DNA of 64,000 bases, taken from assembly GCF_000222705.1 (NCBI RefSeq), contig NZ_AFUB01000040.1, positions 35,272 through 99,271 of the forward strand, in the 5' to 3' direction. The notes below the pieces were generated by a model that worked only from the letters and a program-made list of their open reading frames with translations, searched no databases and was not told where the DNA came from. Each line of letters opens with the position of its first letter. Position 1 is the first letter of the stretch. Made by a program: the position numbers and the translations under genes. This DNA comes from Streptococcus mitis bv. 2 str. SK95. Lineage in GTDB: Bacteria > Bacillota > Bacilli > Lactobacillales > Streptococcaceae. This document shows positions 45,427 to 55,695 of the stretch, piece after piece.

Positions 45427-47421
45427 ATGAAACGTGTTTTTCTCTTTATCAGCAATCTTCTTTTAACTTTCTTTCTCATTGCCACTCTATCCTTTTGGAA
45501 AGACTCTCTTCCACAAATCCTGTTCCCGGGTGCAGCAGTATTAAGTGGGCAAGCAGATTATTCTACCGTTAAAGAAGAATTAAATAGTCTTGCAAAAGAA
45601 CATAATAGTCTTATCGCAAGAACCATTTGGGAAGTAGATAGTGATGGAAAATCACAAACTTACTACGAAGTTTTTGGAGATGGGAAACTCCCAGACTGGA
45701 TGCCTCCAGCAAGTCAAGAAAGCATTCACAAGAGCGATCTTCTCAACAACTACAATATTATCAGCGGATCCCTAACTAGTCAAGAATTGGCCACTCATCT
45801 GAAAGAACTTGGACTAGAAAAAGCGAATGCATTTGAAAATGACAGAGTATCCTTCGTACTGGCCATGTTTACCCAACCTGATCAGCTCATCAGTATGTTA
45901 ATCTTTTTGCTGACTTTCTTAGCTTTAATTGTTATCGGTCAGATTCAATCTCTTTCTCAGTCAGGGATTAGATTGATTTCTGGAGAGCGGCTGAGCCATC
46001 TCTTCTTTCGTTCTCTCGCAAGAGACGGACTTGATATCCTTCTTTTTGGTCTACCTGCTTTGCTGATAGCATGTATCTTGCTCATTTCCCTAGGATATCC
46101 TTATGACGTTCAAACTTTTTTAGGAATACTTTTTATTCTTTACAATAGCCTACTTTTTTTACTTAGCCTCCTAATTGCCCTTCTTTTTACCATTTCTTTG
46201 AAAAAAGTTCATCTCCTCTCTATCATCAAAGGAAAATTACCAATCAAGTCAATCCTACGCATTCTCTACTTTGGTCAGGTACTTGCCATTCTACTGGTTA
46301 TTGTAGGATTTGGACGTATGTCTACTTACTATCATATACTTGAGAAAAATGAGGCTGGACAAGCTACTTGGGAACAACGCTCTAATGTTGTTACTCTTCA
46401 AACAGGGCGTTCCAGTCAGATGAAAAATTTAGATGAACTGCAGACAAATGCTGATAAATGGTTTGACTTTATTCAGCATGCTATAGATAATGAGAATGCC
46501 TTCCTTATTAAACATAATCTAGTTGAGCAAGCTCCTAAGCAAGCTACCTCAAATCATAATGAAACTGAAAATAACCCTTATGGTGTGGAAGGAAAAAATA
46601 TTCTCTACGTCACGCCCAGCTACTTCAAAAAGGAAGGTATGGACTTATCATCAGAAATCTTTCAAAAAATCAGCACCCTCAAAGATGGACAGATTCTTGC
46701 CATACTCCCAGAAGAACTACAAAAAAATGAAAAAGATATAAAATCAACCTTGCAACAAGAGTTAACCAACCGATTATACAGTAGCGAGTCTAATCAAACT
46801 GTCGAAGTTAGTATAGCTTATACCAATCAAAAAAATGATGTATTTCTCTATAATACCGCCCATATTGCTTATGATCAATGGTTATCAAATCCCATCTTTC
46901 TTGTGCTTTCTCCTAAAGCACTTGGCAAGGCTTCCTCCATCTTCTGGTTTACAAATCTAGAATATCTCTATTTTACAGACCTCCACCAAACACAAGAACT
47001 TTTGAAACACTATCAACTTGATCATATGGTCTCAAGGCTATCGCCTGCTAGGGAAACCTATCTCCAGTTAAATCAAAAAATTAAAATCGAAATTTTTAGT
47101 AACTTAGCGAGTGCTATGTTTGCTATTTTGACTTCAATTTTGCTGTTTACAAGTTTAAATCTGCTCTATTTTGAAGCCCTTCGCAAAACCATATTCTTGA
47201 AAAAAATAGCAGGCTATTATTTCTTTGAATTACACAATAGATATATCACTTCTCAAATAGCAGCTCTCTTCATTGGAAGTAGTATAGCACTATATATCTC
47301 TAAGAATTTATGGATTACGCTGTTTCTATTTCTCAGCTTTTCAAGTTTAGCTATTCTTCTATTAAAAATTTGTGATAAAAAGGAAACTAAAACCTATGCT
47401 AGCATCATCAAAGGAGGATAG
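45427..47421 (+). CDS. Bacteriocin-associated integral membrane protein (DUF1430 type)
   Basis: The 664-residue membrane protein has an N-terminal helix, an extracellular domain to about residue 150, a four-helix block (about 155-300), a second large extracellular domain and a C-terminal three-helix block, resembling an FtsX/MacB permease. It matches, from memory, the bacteriocin-associated protein of lactococcin-972-type clusters. The ATP-binding partner follows at once. AAGAGG precedes the ATG. No bacteriocin precursor is adjacent, so it may serve immunity or export of an unlinked or lost peptide. Confidence 0.8.
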   Translation: MKRVFLFISNLLLTFFLIATLSFWKDSLPQILFPGAAVLSGQADYSTVKEELNSLAKEHNSLIARTIWEVDSDGKSQTYYEVFGDGKLPDWMPPASQESIHKSDLLNNYNIISGSLTSQELATHLKELGLEKANAFENDRVSFVLAMFTQPDQLISMLIFLLTFLALIVIGQIQSLSQSGIRLISGERLSHLFFRSLARDGLDILLFGLPALLIACILLISLGYPYDVQTFLGILFILYNSLLFLLSLLIALLFTISLKKVHLLSIIKGKLPIKSILRILYFGQVLAILLVIVGFGRMSTYYHILEKNEAGQATWEQRSNVVTLQTGRSSQMKNLDELQTNADKWFDFIQHAIDNENAFLIKHNLVEQAPKQATSNHNETENNPYGVEGKNILYVTPSYFKKEGMDLSSEIFQKISTLKDGQILAILPEELQKNEKDIKSTLQQELTNRLYSSESNQTVEVSIAYTNQKNDVFLYNTAHIAYDQWLSNPIFLVLSPKALGKASSIFWFTNLEYLYFTDLHQTQELLKHYQLDHMVSRLSPARETYLQLNQKIKIEIFSNLASAMFAILTSILLFTSLNLLYFEALRKTIFLKKIAGYYFFELHNRYITSQIAALFIGSSIALYISKNLWITLFLFLSFSSLAILLLKICDKKETKTYASIIKGG

Positions 47422-47422
47422 T

Positions 47423-48073
47423 ATGATTGAATTACAACATATTTGGAAACAATTTGGTTCTCGTATTATTTTTTCAGACTTGAATCTGAATTTTCAAAGT
47501 GGTATAGTGTATGCTTTGATAGGAGACAGTGGTTGTGGAAAAACCACTTTGCTCAATATGCTTGCAAAACTAGAGACTTTCGACAAAGGAGAAATCGTTT
47601 ACAAAGGAAAGTCTTTGACTTCACTAAAAAATGAGGAATTCTATCGTAACGAGCTAGGTTATCTCTTCCAGAACTTCGGACTATTAGAAAGTCAGACCAT
47701 TCGAGAAAATCTTGAGCTGGGACTGATTGGCAAAAAACAGAACAAGAAACAAGAAAAAGAGAGACTTCTTCTTCAAGCACTACAAGCTGTCAGACTAGAT
47801 TATCTAAGTCTCAACCAAAAAATCTATGAATTATCTGGTGGTGAAGCTCAACGCGTAGCGCTTGCTAAGATTATCCTGAAAAATCCTCCTTTAATTTTAG
47901 CCGATGAGCCTACCGCCTCGCTAGATCCAAAAAATTCCAAGGAAATTATGGAAATTCTCCTTGAACTTCGTAATGCTAATAGAACAATTATCATCGCAAC
48001 TCACAATCCTAGTATCTGGAAAATGGCTGATCAGGTAATTCATCTCTCTCAAGATGGAAAAGAATATACTTAA
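47423..48073 (+). CDS. ABC transporter ATP-binding protein, lactococcin-972 export group
   Basis: The 216-residue ATPase has Walker A GDSGCGKTT, Q-loop YLFQNFGLL, signature ELSGGEAQRVALAK, Walker B LILADEPTASLD and the H-loop ATHNPSIW. Start 47423 (MIELQHIWKQFG) is supported by AAAGGAGGA, whose bases overlap the end of the permease gene. It pairs with the DUF1430-type permease. Confidence 0.9.
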   Translation: MIELQHIWKQFGSRIIFSDLNLNFQSGIVYALIGDSGCGKTTLLNMLAKLETFDKGEIVYKGKSLTSLKNEEFYRNELGYLFQNFGLLESQTIRENLELGLIGKKQNKKQEKERLLLQALQAVRLDYLSLNQKIYELSGGEAQRVALAKIILKNPPLILADEPTASLDPKNSKEIMEILLELRNANRTIIIATHNPSIWKMADQVIHLSQDGKEYT

Positions 48074-48078
48074 ATACC

Positions 48079-48114
48079 AAAATCCCTTGTGGCTAAATAA
48101 CCACAAGGGATTTT
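48079..48114. terminator. Terminator of the transporter operon
   Basis: AAAATCCCTTGTGG and CCACAAGGGATTTT, 14-bp stem; TTTT follows. On both strands the T-run is short. Confidence 0.8.
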
Positions 48115-48177
48115 CAGTCATTTATGCTGCTTCTTTTAAGTAACATAGTGCAAATAATAAATACTTCCTATTAAATC

Positions 48178-48450
48178 TCACCAAAACCAGCCATCATTGT
48201 CTTCAATAGCTTGGGCTTCCTTGCGTTTGCGTGGTCCTGTTCCGTACATTTCAGCTTCAATCTCTTCCTTAGTTGGCAAGATAGAGGCAAGGATGATGTA
48301 AATAATCACACCGATTCCAAAATTTGCCACAGTAAAAATGGCGAAGAGAAAGCGTACTAGGGTTACATCAAGTTTCCACTTGTCTGATAGACCAGCTAAA
48401 ACTCCTGACACCATACGATTTCGTCTCATTTTATAAAATTTTGTATTCAT
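48178..48450 (-). CDS. PspC-domain membrane protein
   Basis: The 90-residue PspC-type protein begins FYKMRRNRMVSGVLAGLSDKW, the typical N terminus, then has one membrane helix (FLFAIFTVANFGIGVIIYIILASIL) and a charged tail. PspC proteins respond to envelope stress, often through LiaF/VraT-like signalling. Start 48450 was chosen over 48510 because GAGGAAAC precedes it and the longer frame is unusual for the family. Confidence 0.88.
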   Translation of the reverse strand: MNTKFYKMRRNRMVSGVLAGLSDKWKLDVTLVRFLFAIFTVANFGIGVIIYIILASILPTKEEIEAEMYGTGPRKRKEAQAIEDNDGWFW

Positions 48451-48509
48451 GATTGTTTCCTCTTTCGGTATTCTTACAAATAGTATAGCATAAAACGGGA
48501 CCAAGAACA

Positions 48510-48953
48510 TCAGTCCTTAGGCCGATTTAAGACAACGAGTTTACCTCGGCAGATGCCACAGCGATAGCGTTTTGTGTCAATCCTTCTCTTGCGTTGATAG
48601 ATTTGCTGGCAAGATTGGCACTGATAGACTAGGTAACTATCCTGACTTTTCAAAGGTGGTACAAAGCGCAGTCCATCCACTTCTTTCAATAGTTCCTTAA
48701 ATTCTCGGTCCTTATGGCGATAACCCTTTTTCTGAAAATAAAGGTGATAGTGACAGAGTTCATGGCGCACGATTTTGCGAAAGACTTCCAAACCTAGTTC
48801 ATTATAAACCTTGGGATTAAAATCCAAATGCCCATCCTTTGGAAAAAATCGTCCACCTGTCGTTCGCAAACGAGAATTCCACTGGGCTTGGTGGGTGAAA
48901 GGTCTACCAAAGTCTTCGAGGGAAACAGACTGAACATACTCAGTTAGATTCAT
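48510..48953 (-). CDS. SprT-like zinc metalloprotease-family protein
   Basis: The 147-residue protein has the HExxH motif ([12 protein letters not shown]) and a C-terminal zinc ribbon with two CxxC knuckles ([16 protein letters not shown]). It resembles eukaryotic Spartan's SprT domain, which cleaves DNA-protein crosslinks; the bacterial role is unproven. Start 48953 (MNLTEYVQ) matches streptococcal homologues and overlaps the tex end by 14 nt, so the genes are coupled. Confidence 0.9.
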   Translation of the reverse strand: MNLTEYVQSVSLEDFGRPFTHQAQWNSRLRTTGGRFFPKDGHLDFNPKVYNELGLEVFRKIVRHELCHYHLYFQKKGYRHKDREFKELLKEVDGLRFVPPLKSQDSYLVYQCQSCQQIYQRKRRIDTKRYRCGICRGKLVVLNRPKD

Positions 48954-51069
48954 CTGGAGCGAGAAGCGACAGGTTGACTTTTTCACGTTCAGTATCGATT
49001 TTCTTAACCCAGACCGTTACCAAATCTCCCACTGACACCACTTGACTGGGGTGTTTGATAAATTTGCGACTCATATGAGAAATATGAATCAAGCCGTCCT
49101 CGTGAATCCCGATATCAACGAAGGCACCGAAGTCAACGACATTACGTACCACACCTTCCAGCTTCTGGCCGACTTTCAAGTCTTTGATATCCAGTACATC
49201 TTGACGGAGTACAGGAGCATCAAAGGAATCACGGAAATCTCTACCTGGTTTGAGAAGGTCGGCAATGATATCTTTAAGGGTTTCTGGTCCAAGGTCAAGT
49301 TCTTGCGCCACTTCCTTGACTGAAAGGGACTTGAGTTTGCTTTGGGCTTCTTCATTCAAGTCCTTGATATCCAAGCGTTTGAAGAGTTCCTTGACAGCAG
49401 CGTAATTTTCTGGGTGAACTCCTGTATTATCAAGGATATTGCTGCTTTCTGGGATACGGAGGAAGCCAGCTGCCTGTTCAAAGGCCTTGGCACCCAGACG
49501 GGGAACCTTTTTAATTTGGGCGCGTGAAGTGATTTTCCCTTCTTCCTCACGGTATTTGACAATATTTTCAGAAATAGTTTTATTGAGTCCAGCTACATGG
49601 GAGAGAAGAGCTGGGCTGGCTGTATTGACATTGACACCAACTTGGTTGACAACGGTATCGACGACAAAGTCCAGACTCTCAGACAGTTTCTTCTGACTGA
49701 CATCGTGCTGGTATTGACCGACACCAATTGACTTAGGATCAATTTTAACCAATTCAGCAAGGGGATCTTGCAAACGACGGGCGATAGAGATAGCAGAGCG
49801 TTTTTCAACGGTTAATTCTGGAAACTCCTGACGAGCAAGTTCACTAGCAGAATAGACAGAAGCTCCACTTTCATTGACAATAACATAGCTGACTTCTGGA
49901 AACTCTTTCAGAACTTCCGCCACAAAGGCTTCACTTTCCCGACTGGCCGTTCCATTTCCGATAGCAATAATTTCTACGCCATACTGACCAATCAAGTCGG
50001 CTAAGTCTCGCTTGGCTTCTTCGATTTGATGAGCTGAAGCTGGTTTAACAGGATAAATGACTTGGGTCGTCAGCATTTTTCCTGTTGTATCAACGACAGC
50101 CAGCTTGGCACCTGTACGAAAGGCAGGGTCAAATCCTAGAACCACGCGCCCTTTCAGCGGAGCAACCAAGAGGAGATTGCGCAGATTGTCAGAAAAGAGT
50201 TGGATAGCCCCTTCTTCTGCCTTCTCAGTCAATTCTGTCCGAATGCGTCGTTCGATAGCAGGCAAGACCTTTTTCTTAACTGACTGTTGAACCACTTCAT
50301 CTATATAGGCATTTTTCACCTTGAAACGAGCAGCAAAGAAAGATAAGATACGGTCCGTCGCATGTTCAAAGCCAACCTTCAAAATACCTAGTTTTTCCCC
50401 ACGATTGAGGGCCAAGGTACGATAGCCCTGCATGTTGCCAACTGTCTCTGAAAAATCATAATAAATCTGAAAAACTTGTTTTTCATCAAGACTTTCATCC
50501 TTGACTTGCGAAGTAAGTTTAGAGTGTCTCAGCACCTCCTGATAAGTCATAGCACGTAAATTGACATCTTCCGATAAGGATTCGACCAAGATATCAACTG
50601 CTCCAGCCAAGGCTTCTTGACTAGTCGCAAATCCTTCACAGACAAAGTTCTCAGCCTCTTTCTCTAAGTCAGTTACGTTTTGCAAAATTAAGCGAGCGAG
50701 AGGGAAGAGTCCAGCTTCACGGGCAATGGTTGCCTTGGTCCGACGCTTTTCCTTATATGGAAGATAAAGTTCTTCAACGTCTGCTAATTTTTCAGCTGCC
50801 AAAATAGCTGCTTCCAATTCCTTAGTTAGCTTGCCTTGTTCTTGAATCTTAGCTAAGACAGCTTCTTTACGGTCGTTGAGATTTGTCAGACTTTTATCCA
50901 GGTCGATAATGGCCTTAATCGCCACCTCATCCAAACTACCAGTCATGTCCTTTCGGTAACGCGCGATGAAAGGAATAGTCGCCCCTTCAGCCGTCAAACT
51001 TAGAACGGTATCAATTTGCTTTAAGGTTACTCCCAAATCTTGGGAGATTTTTTCATATTTTTTATCCAT
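48940..51069 (-). CDS. tex: Tex-type RNA-binding transcription accessory protein
   Basis: The 709-residue protein has an N-terminal helical domain, a YqgF/RNase-H-like domain ([18 protein letters not shown]), helix-hairpin-helix motifs ([20 protein letters not shown]) and a C-terminal S1 domain ([29 protein letters not shown]). Implicated in transcription and tolerance to stress. ATG 51069 lies exactly six bases after an extended -10 TGGTATAAT (51076-51084), so the mRNA appears leaderless. Confidence 0.95.
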   Translation of the reverse strand: MDKKYEKISQDLGVTLKQIDTVLSLTAEGATIPFIARYRKDMTGSLDEVAIKAIIDLDKSLTNLNDRKEAVLAKIQEQGKLTKELEAAILAAEKLADVEELYLPYKEKRRTKATIAREAGLFPLARLILQNVTDLEKEAENFVCEGFATSQEALAGAVDILVESLSEDVNLRAMTYQEVLRHSKLTSQVKDESLDEKQVFQIYYDFSETVGNMQGYRTLALNRGEKLGILKVGFEHATDRILSFFAARFKVKNAYIDEVVQQSVKKKVLPAIERRIRTELTEKAEEGAIQLFSDNLRNLLLVAPLKGRVVLGFDPAFRTGAKLAVVDTTGKMLTTQVIYPVKPASAHQIEEAKRDLADLIGQYGVEIIAIGNGTASRESEAFVAEVLKEFPEVSYVIVNESGASVYSASELARQEFPELTVEKRSAISIARRLQDPLAELVKIDPKSIGVGQYQHDVSQKKLSESLDFVVDTVVNQVGVNVNTASPALLSHVAGLNKTISENIVKYREEEGKITSRAQIKKVPRLGAKAFEQAAGFLRIPESSNILDNTGVHPENYAAVKELFKRLDIKDLNEEAQSKLKSLSVKEVAQELDLGPETLKDIIADLLKPGRDFRDSFDAPVLRQDVLDIKDLKVGQKLEGVVRNVVDFGAFVDIGIHEDGLIHISHMSRKFIKHPSQVVSVGDLVTVWVKKIDTEREKVNLSLLAPDESN

Positions 51070-51075
51070 AAATCT

Positions 51076-51084
51076 ATTATACCA
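51076..51084 (-). promoter_or_regulatory. Extended -10 promoter of tex
   Basis: Minus strand TGGTATAAT with no recognisable -35. The start codon coincides with the predicted +1. Confidence 0.6.
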
Positions 51085-51186
51085 TAAGGGAAACAATAGA
51101 GTCTCTTCTCTAAAAACGGTTTTTATATTTACTTGATTAATCTTCTATAATATCTATATTTTAGTCTTCCATTTTTAATGCAAAAC

Positions 51187-54100
51187 TTAAAAACTTTTAT
51201 CAACTAGCCCAATATCATGCTGAATTAAATTTTTTTCCATCCAAAACAATCCTCTCCATCTACTATAATATTGGTCTCGAGGAGATTTGGTAAAGTATTG
51301 TTTTTCTCCAATAAAATTCCAAAATACACTTAAATCATTTTCTTTTAAAAATTGATCAAGATAATCTTTTCGTATGATCAATCCATTTATAGTATTTGTT
51401 AGTTCACCATCAAAAGCTACTAAGTCTCCCTCTTGACTAAAATAATATCCATCATACTTCTTCTGAACTAAATGTAATTTGCCAATCAACTCTGGACAAG
51501 GAATATCAAATGATATAGTTTCTTTTTTAGAAGCATCATATTCTTCTTCCCAGCAAAAATGAATATGGGCAGGCAAAAGCTTGGCAAGTGTCTTTTTTAC
51601 TTTAACAGTAAAATACTCTTCTTTTTCAACTAGTTCAACCTCTTCGCCAGATTGAATGAAATCAAGAACTTTTTGACGTTTAATTTCTTCCTCACCAGTT
51701 TCTACATTATAGTTGAACCAAGAATCTTCTACAATTTCTTTCACACCTGGTGACCATGGGAACTCTCTGTTATATATCTGATATAGAGAGGTTACTTCAG
51801 ACTGTATTCCATTTTTGAACATCTCACTTTTTTCAAAATTAGATTTTAAAGAATCGAATTCACCGTTTTTTACAAAATATGCACCAATAATTCTCCACGT
51901 TCTCTGATGACCTTCACAAAACCATGAAAATGTATCAGAAGCTTCATCTTTTTGGTTTTTAATTTCTTTATGTTGATAAAGCAATGTCCATTCTGTCCCA
52001 TCATTATCTTTATAAGTTAAAGGCATATCAAACAAACTTGTTTTGTGTAAAATCCACTCATTAATTTGTTGATTATTAACTCCTGTATCTTCGATAAAGT
52101 TTTCATTATATTCAATAGTGAATTTCGGAAGTGATTCTAAAGGAAGCATGAAATGACAATTTAAAGTAGGATCAAAATCTCTAACATATGGTTCCCAAGC
52201 ACCTTTATATTCCTCATCAGATGAGTTACTCCAACCCTTTAACTTATGAAAGTCTGAAACCCTTGCTAGAATATTATAAAATGCAATCCATTGGTATTTC
52301 TTTCCAATTCTCTCAATAGTGTGATTTCTTCCTCTATCAAGAGGGTGCCCGCATGAAATGTCATATTCAGTGAACAATTCATCTGAATATCCTAACTCAT
52401 CTCGAATATATTGCATTGCATAATGATATAGATTCTCAATGTCAACGTTCTTGAACCGATTTAGTGCTGATTGGAAAGTATATCTTCCAAAATCACCGTA
52501 CATACCGACACCTTCTGGTCTCATAGAAGTATCTATTCTGTCAAAGCCTCCTCTTTTACTATCCAAGCTACTATAGGTGCTAGGAGTAACAATAGGAATC
52601 GGCTTAGAATTGTAAGGAGGAATTATATTTAAACGGTCTATTTTGGCACTATTTTTAGGAAATTCAAATAAATATCTTTCAATAATCAATCTTGCATAAT
52701 CCCTCAGTAAAATATCTGGATAGTTGAATTCTTTATCAAATATACTTGAATAGATAAACTCTGCTAAAGATTGAAACTCATTTTCATATGGAATTTCTTT
52801 TTTCGTACAGGCACCAAGAACAATGCCATATAATCTTTGAATAATGTAAGGGTCATTAACTGTTTCAAATTTTTGTAATAGATATTCACTAAACTCAAAA
52901 TTATTCTTCAAAATTTCAATCATTGCTTTTGATGTTATATCACGTAACCTTCTATTTGAAGAAGCTAGCAACCATGTGAACAATATTAAAAGCAACTTAA
53001 TTTTCTCTTTCGAAAGGGAATCAATTTTATTACCTTCATCAAAAAGGCAAATCAATTGAAAAACTCTCTCATATTCATTTGTTAAATTATTGATAAATGG
53101 TAGCCAAAGACTATCGCGTTTATTTAACTGCTTAGGAAAAAGAATTTCATGTAAGTACTCCGAATTTATAGGACTGTTTTCTTTAATCGCATTTTCGATT
53201 AAAACATTGAAAACATCTTGATAATTTGTAGGGTAATTATTTGCAATATTTCTAAAAAGCTCTCTACTTACTGTATCTACTGGTCGCCAAGAAAAGCTCT
53301 TTAAATATCTGTTGGCTAAATCATAACAATCATATTCGTTAGAAATCTTTTCAATCAACTTTATACAGTCTTCATCATATTCTTCAAAATAGAAACAAGA
53401 TACAAAGAGAAAAGTATCTATGTTTTTGTTATTTTGAATCTCTCCATTTTCGATTTTCAATAGCTCTTTTTCAAGATAAGAATCTAATTCTTCCTTATCA
53501 AACGAAAACTCCATAATCTTTTGAGCTTTAAGATAATCCTCTAATAGATTATACCCAAAGGAATACACTTCTTTATCTTGACGTACATTGCCAATCATTA
53601 AACCTGATTTAAGCAGAAAAGAAAGAAAGTATGATTTATTTTGAATGCCGTAATATGACCAAAATTTCATTTGAAATAGTTCTTCCTCGATAAGATAATT
53701 ATTGCTATTACTAAGTTGACATTCGGCAATTTCTAATAATAATTTTTTTAATATTTTACCCGAATCCGGAATACCTAAGGCTTTCTGAATTTCTTCATCA
53801 ATTAAAGTAATAAAACGATCAAACATTTGAAAAAGATTTAATTCTTCTCCATTATACGTTTTACAGAATAGAGTTAAAAACAGCGGATTCGTCATCTCAT
53901 AGTTTAATAACTCAGATGGCGAAAATGGAATATTGTGAAAATTTAGAAATTCTTTAATTGCTACTACAGAATCATCTTGAAAACCATGATGCGTAATTCT
54001 TAAAAGTTCCCCACTTTTTAGTCGTTCTATCATATTTTCTTCAAAAACGAGTTTTTCATATCCTGTTCTCACAGATAGTACAAGTTTAATATGTTTTCGC

Positions 54101-55368
54101 CTGCATATTTCTGAAATAATCGTTGATAATCCATTCTTCCACACACTTCGATTTGGAGTCTCATTAATTGCATCAATAAAAATATATATGTGCTGATTCT
54201 CAATCTCCCCCAGAATATCTAACATATCTAAGAATTCACGGAATCCATAATCAAATTCAAATTTCTCCATAATTTGTTTAGAAATATCACTACTAGATAG
54301 ATAGTGATGTCCTAACAAAAGAAGTGCATATCCATCCTCACTCATTGTTTCCTTTACAGAATTTGCAAGTAATTGAGTTTTACCCATACCTGCTTCTCCA
54401 GTGACAACAAGAATTTTATCGCTGATGAGTGCCTCCTCTTTGTTTGAACTTCCAATCCAGTTTAGATACCCTATCAATCTATCTATATCACGTACTTGAT
54501 TGAATATTCTATTCCGATTTTCCGAAGATAAATCACTAGTTGACTCTATTTTATTATCTAGATTTTCCCTATTAATACTCAATTTTTCAAGTTCGAACTC
54601 TAAACTACGATTAATTTTATCATTCCACTCTAAATAATTCTCTATATTATCAACCGTTACATCTTCTAAACTGTCAATAAATTTCTTAATTTTAAAAATT
54701 ATCTCACTTCCTCTTAAGCTAAAGAGCGTATCTAACTCTTTGAGGAATTCTATTTTTTTACCATTAATTTTATCAACAGCTTTTTGATTTCTAGTAAAAA
54801 GATGAATTTTTTCATCTGTTCCAGTCTCAACATTAAACATTGGGTTATACCTCATACCTAATGAATCAAATGATAATTGATTATAATTTTCAAACCAATC
54901 CTTTGTTATCATATGATTCTCAAAAAAGAAGGATTGTAAATCGGTATACTGCGTAACTTGAGTTAGAATTTCATTATTGCTAATAACCCTTAGTTCAATA
55001 TCAGCATTTTTCAAAGCTTCTACAATTCTTTTATAACTTGAACTTGTTAATGTTAAATCCTTATTACAGTAGAGATAGAAGACATCAAGTTGTTCAGCAT
55101 ATTTTTCTATAGTTTTGTTTACTGATTTTTGAATTTGAGAATAATCTACTCTATTAAAAAAATATTTTGCCTGGAAAGAAATTATTTTATTCACTTTAGG
55201 ACTATAAATAGGTGAAACTTCAATGCCTGGATGATTTGGGCTTGAAGTTAAAACGCAGGTGTTATCTAAAAATTGTCTTTTAAATAGTATCCTACATAAT
55301 TGTTCAAAAGTATCTGTTACATCACTATGTATAGATTCAAAATTACTCCAAGCTATCTTATTTTTCAT
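51187..55368 (-). CDS. Large STAND-type NTPase with N-terminal nuclease-like domain (candidate Avs-like defence protein)
   Basis: 1393 residues. Residues about 20-100 look like a PD-(D/E)xK (Mrr/Cap4-type) nuclease: FEQLCRILFK, then HPGIE with Glu50, then SFQAKYF with Gln66 and Lys68. A linker motif LGMRYNPMFNVE (about 170-181) resembles one I associate with antiphage STAND proteins. The ATPase has Walker A GEAGMGKT (324-331), Walker B IYIFIDAINE (394-403), SVRTGYE (432-438) and TNPLFLTLF (493-501). The rest is a long, probably helical-repeat sensor. The gene is clearly more AT-rich than its neighbours and is inserted between tex and a conserved small gene, which suggests horizontal acquisition. 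Function as a phage sensor is inferred; single-gene operon. Confidence 0.75.
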   Translation of the reverse strand: MKNKIAWSNFESIHSDVTDTFEQLCRILFKRQFLDNTCVLTSSPNHPGIEVSPIYSPKVNKIISFQAKYFFNRVDYSQIQKSVNKTIEKYAEQLDVFYLYCNKDLTLTSSSYKRIVEALKNADIELRVISNNEILTQVTQYTDLQSFFFENHMITKDWFENYNQLSFDSLGMRYNPMFNVETGTDEKIHLFTRNQKAVDKINGKKIEFLKELDTLFSLRGSEIIFKIKKFIDSLEDVTVDNIENYLEWNDKINRSLEFELEKLSINRENLDNKIESTSDLSSENRNRIFNQVRDIDRLIGYLNWIGSSNKEEALISDKILVVTGEAGMGKTQLLANSVKETMSEDGYALLLLGHHYLSSSDISKQIMEKFEFDYGFREFLDMLDILGEIENQHIYIFIDAINETPNRSVWKNGLSTIISEICRRKHIKLVLSVRTGYEKLVFEENMIERLKSGELLRITHHGFQDDSVVAIKEFLNFHNIPFSPSELLNYEMTNPLFLTLFCKTYNGEELNLFQMFDRFITLIDEEIQKALGIPDSGKILKKLLLEIAECQLSNSNNYLIEEELFQMKFWSYYGIQNKSYFLSFLLKSGLMIGNVRQDKEVYSFGYNLLEDYLKAQKIMEFSFDKEELDSYLEKELLKIENGEIQNNKNIDTFLFVSCFYFEEYDEDCIKLIEKISNEYDCYDLANRYLKSFSWRPVDTVSRELFRNIANNYPTNYQDVFNVLIENAIKENSPINSEYLHEILFPKQLNKRDSLWLPFINNLTNEYERVFQLICLFDEGNKIDSLSKEKIKLLLILFTWLLASSNRRLRDITSKAMIEILKNNFEFSEYLLQKFETVNDPYIIQRLYGIVLGACTKKEIPYENEFQSLAEFIYSSIFDKEFNYPDILLRDYARLIIERYLFEFPKNSAKIDRLNIIPPYNSKPIPIVTPSTYSSLDSKRGGFDRIDTSMRPEGVGMYGDFGRYTFQSALNRFKNVDIENLYHYAMQYIRDELGYSDELFTEYDISCGHPLDRGRNHTIERIGKKYQWIAFYNILARVSDFHKLKGWSNSSDEEYKGAWEPYVRDFDPTLNCHFMLPLESLPKFTIEYNENFIEDTGVNNQQINEWILHKTSLFDMPLTYKDNDGTEWTLLYQHKEIKNQKDEASDTFSWFCEGHQRTWRIIGAYFVKNGEFDSLKSNFEKSEMFKNGIQSEVTSLYQIYNREFPWSPGVKEIVEDSWFNYNVETGEEEIKRQKVLDFIQSGEEVELVEKEEYFTVKVKKTLAKLLPAHIHFCWEEEYDASKKETISFDIPCPELIGKLHLVQKKYDGYYFSQEGDLVAFDGELTNTINGLIIRKDYLDQFLKENDLSVFWNFIGEKQYFTKSPRDQYYSRWRGLFWMEKNLIQHDIGLVDKSF

Positions 55369-55527
55369 TGAAAAACCATCCTAAATATATTTTATCAGAT
55401 ATGCTAATTTTAGCATAAATAATATTAAAATCCTATGAGTCATATAAATTTAATTTAAAATACTATCTATTTTGATATAATCAGAAATATGCACGAGTTT
55501 AATACCTCCATTTCCGTAAAATAATAG

Positions 55528-55533
55528 TATAAT
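55528..55533 (+). promoter_or_regulatory. -10 of the 43-codon gene / permease operon
   Basis: TATAAT 30 bp upstream of the small-gene ATG; no convincing -35. The 195-bp gap 55369-55563 otherwise holds only AT-rich DNA and an imperfect repeat GCTAATTTTAGC (55408-55419). Confidence 0.5.
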
Positions 55534-55563
55534 AGAGGTAGAATGTAGAAAAGAGGTGGGCCC

Positions 55564-55695
55564 ATGGCTGTTAAATTCACAAAAACCGATGACTTGGACA
55601 AGATGTTTGAGGAATTCGCCAAACTTCCTGACTTAACACAAGTCACTTTCCCAGATGACAAAGACAAAAAAGAAAAAGTTGAGAAGAAAAAATAG
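55564..55695 (+). CDS. Small charged protein of 43 residues
   Basis: Sequence MAVKFTKTDDLDKMFEEFAK, then LPDLTQVTFPDDKDKKEKVE and KKK. Highly charged, no membrane segment. GAGGTGG precedes the ATG. Its TAG abuts the ATG of the following permease (TAGATG), so the two are translationally coupled. I recall similar small hypothetical proteins in pneumococci but know no function. Confidence 0.8.
   Translation: MAVKFTKTDDLDKMFEEFAKLPDLTQVTFPDDKDKKEKVEKKK

Noticed and set aside
42234-48073. A full lantibiotic or lactococcin biosynthesis cluster
   Set aside because: Two peptide-type ABC transporters lie close together, but there is no modification enzyme, protease or recognisable precursor gene; the 30- and 36-codon frames do not resemble known precursors.
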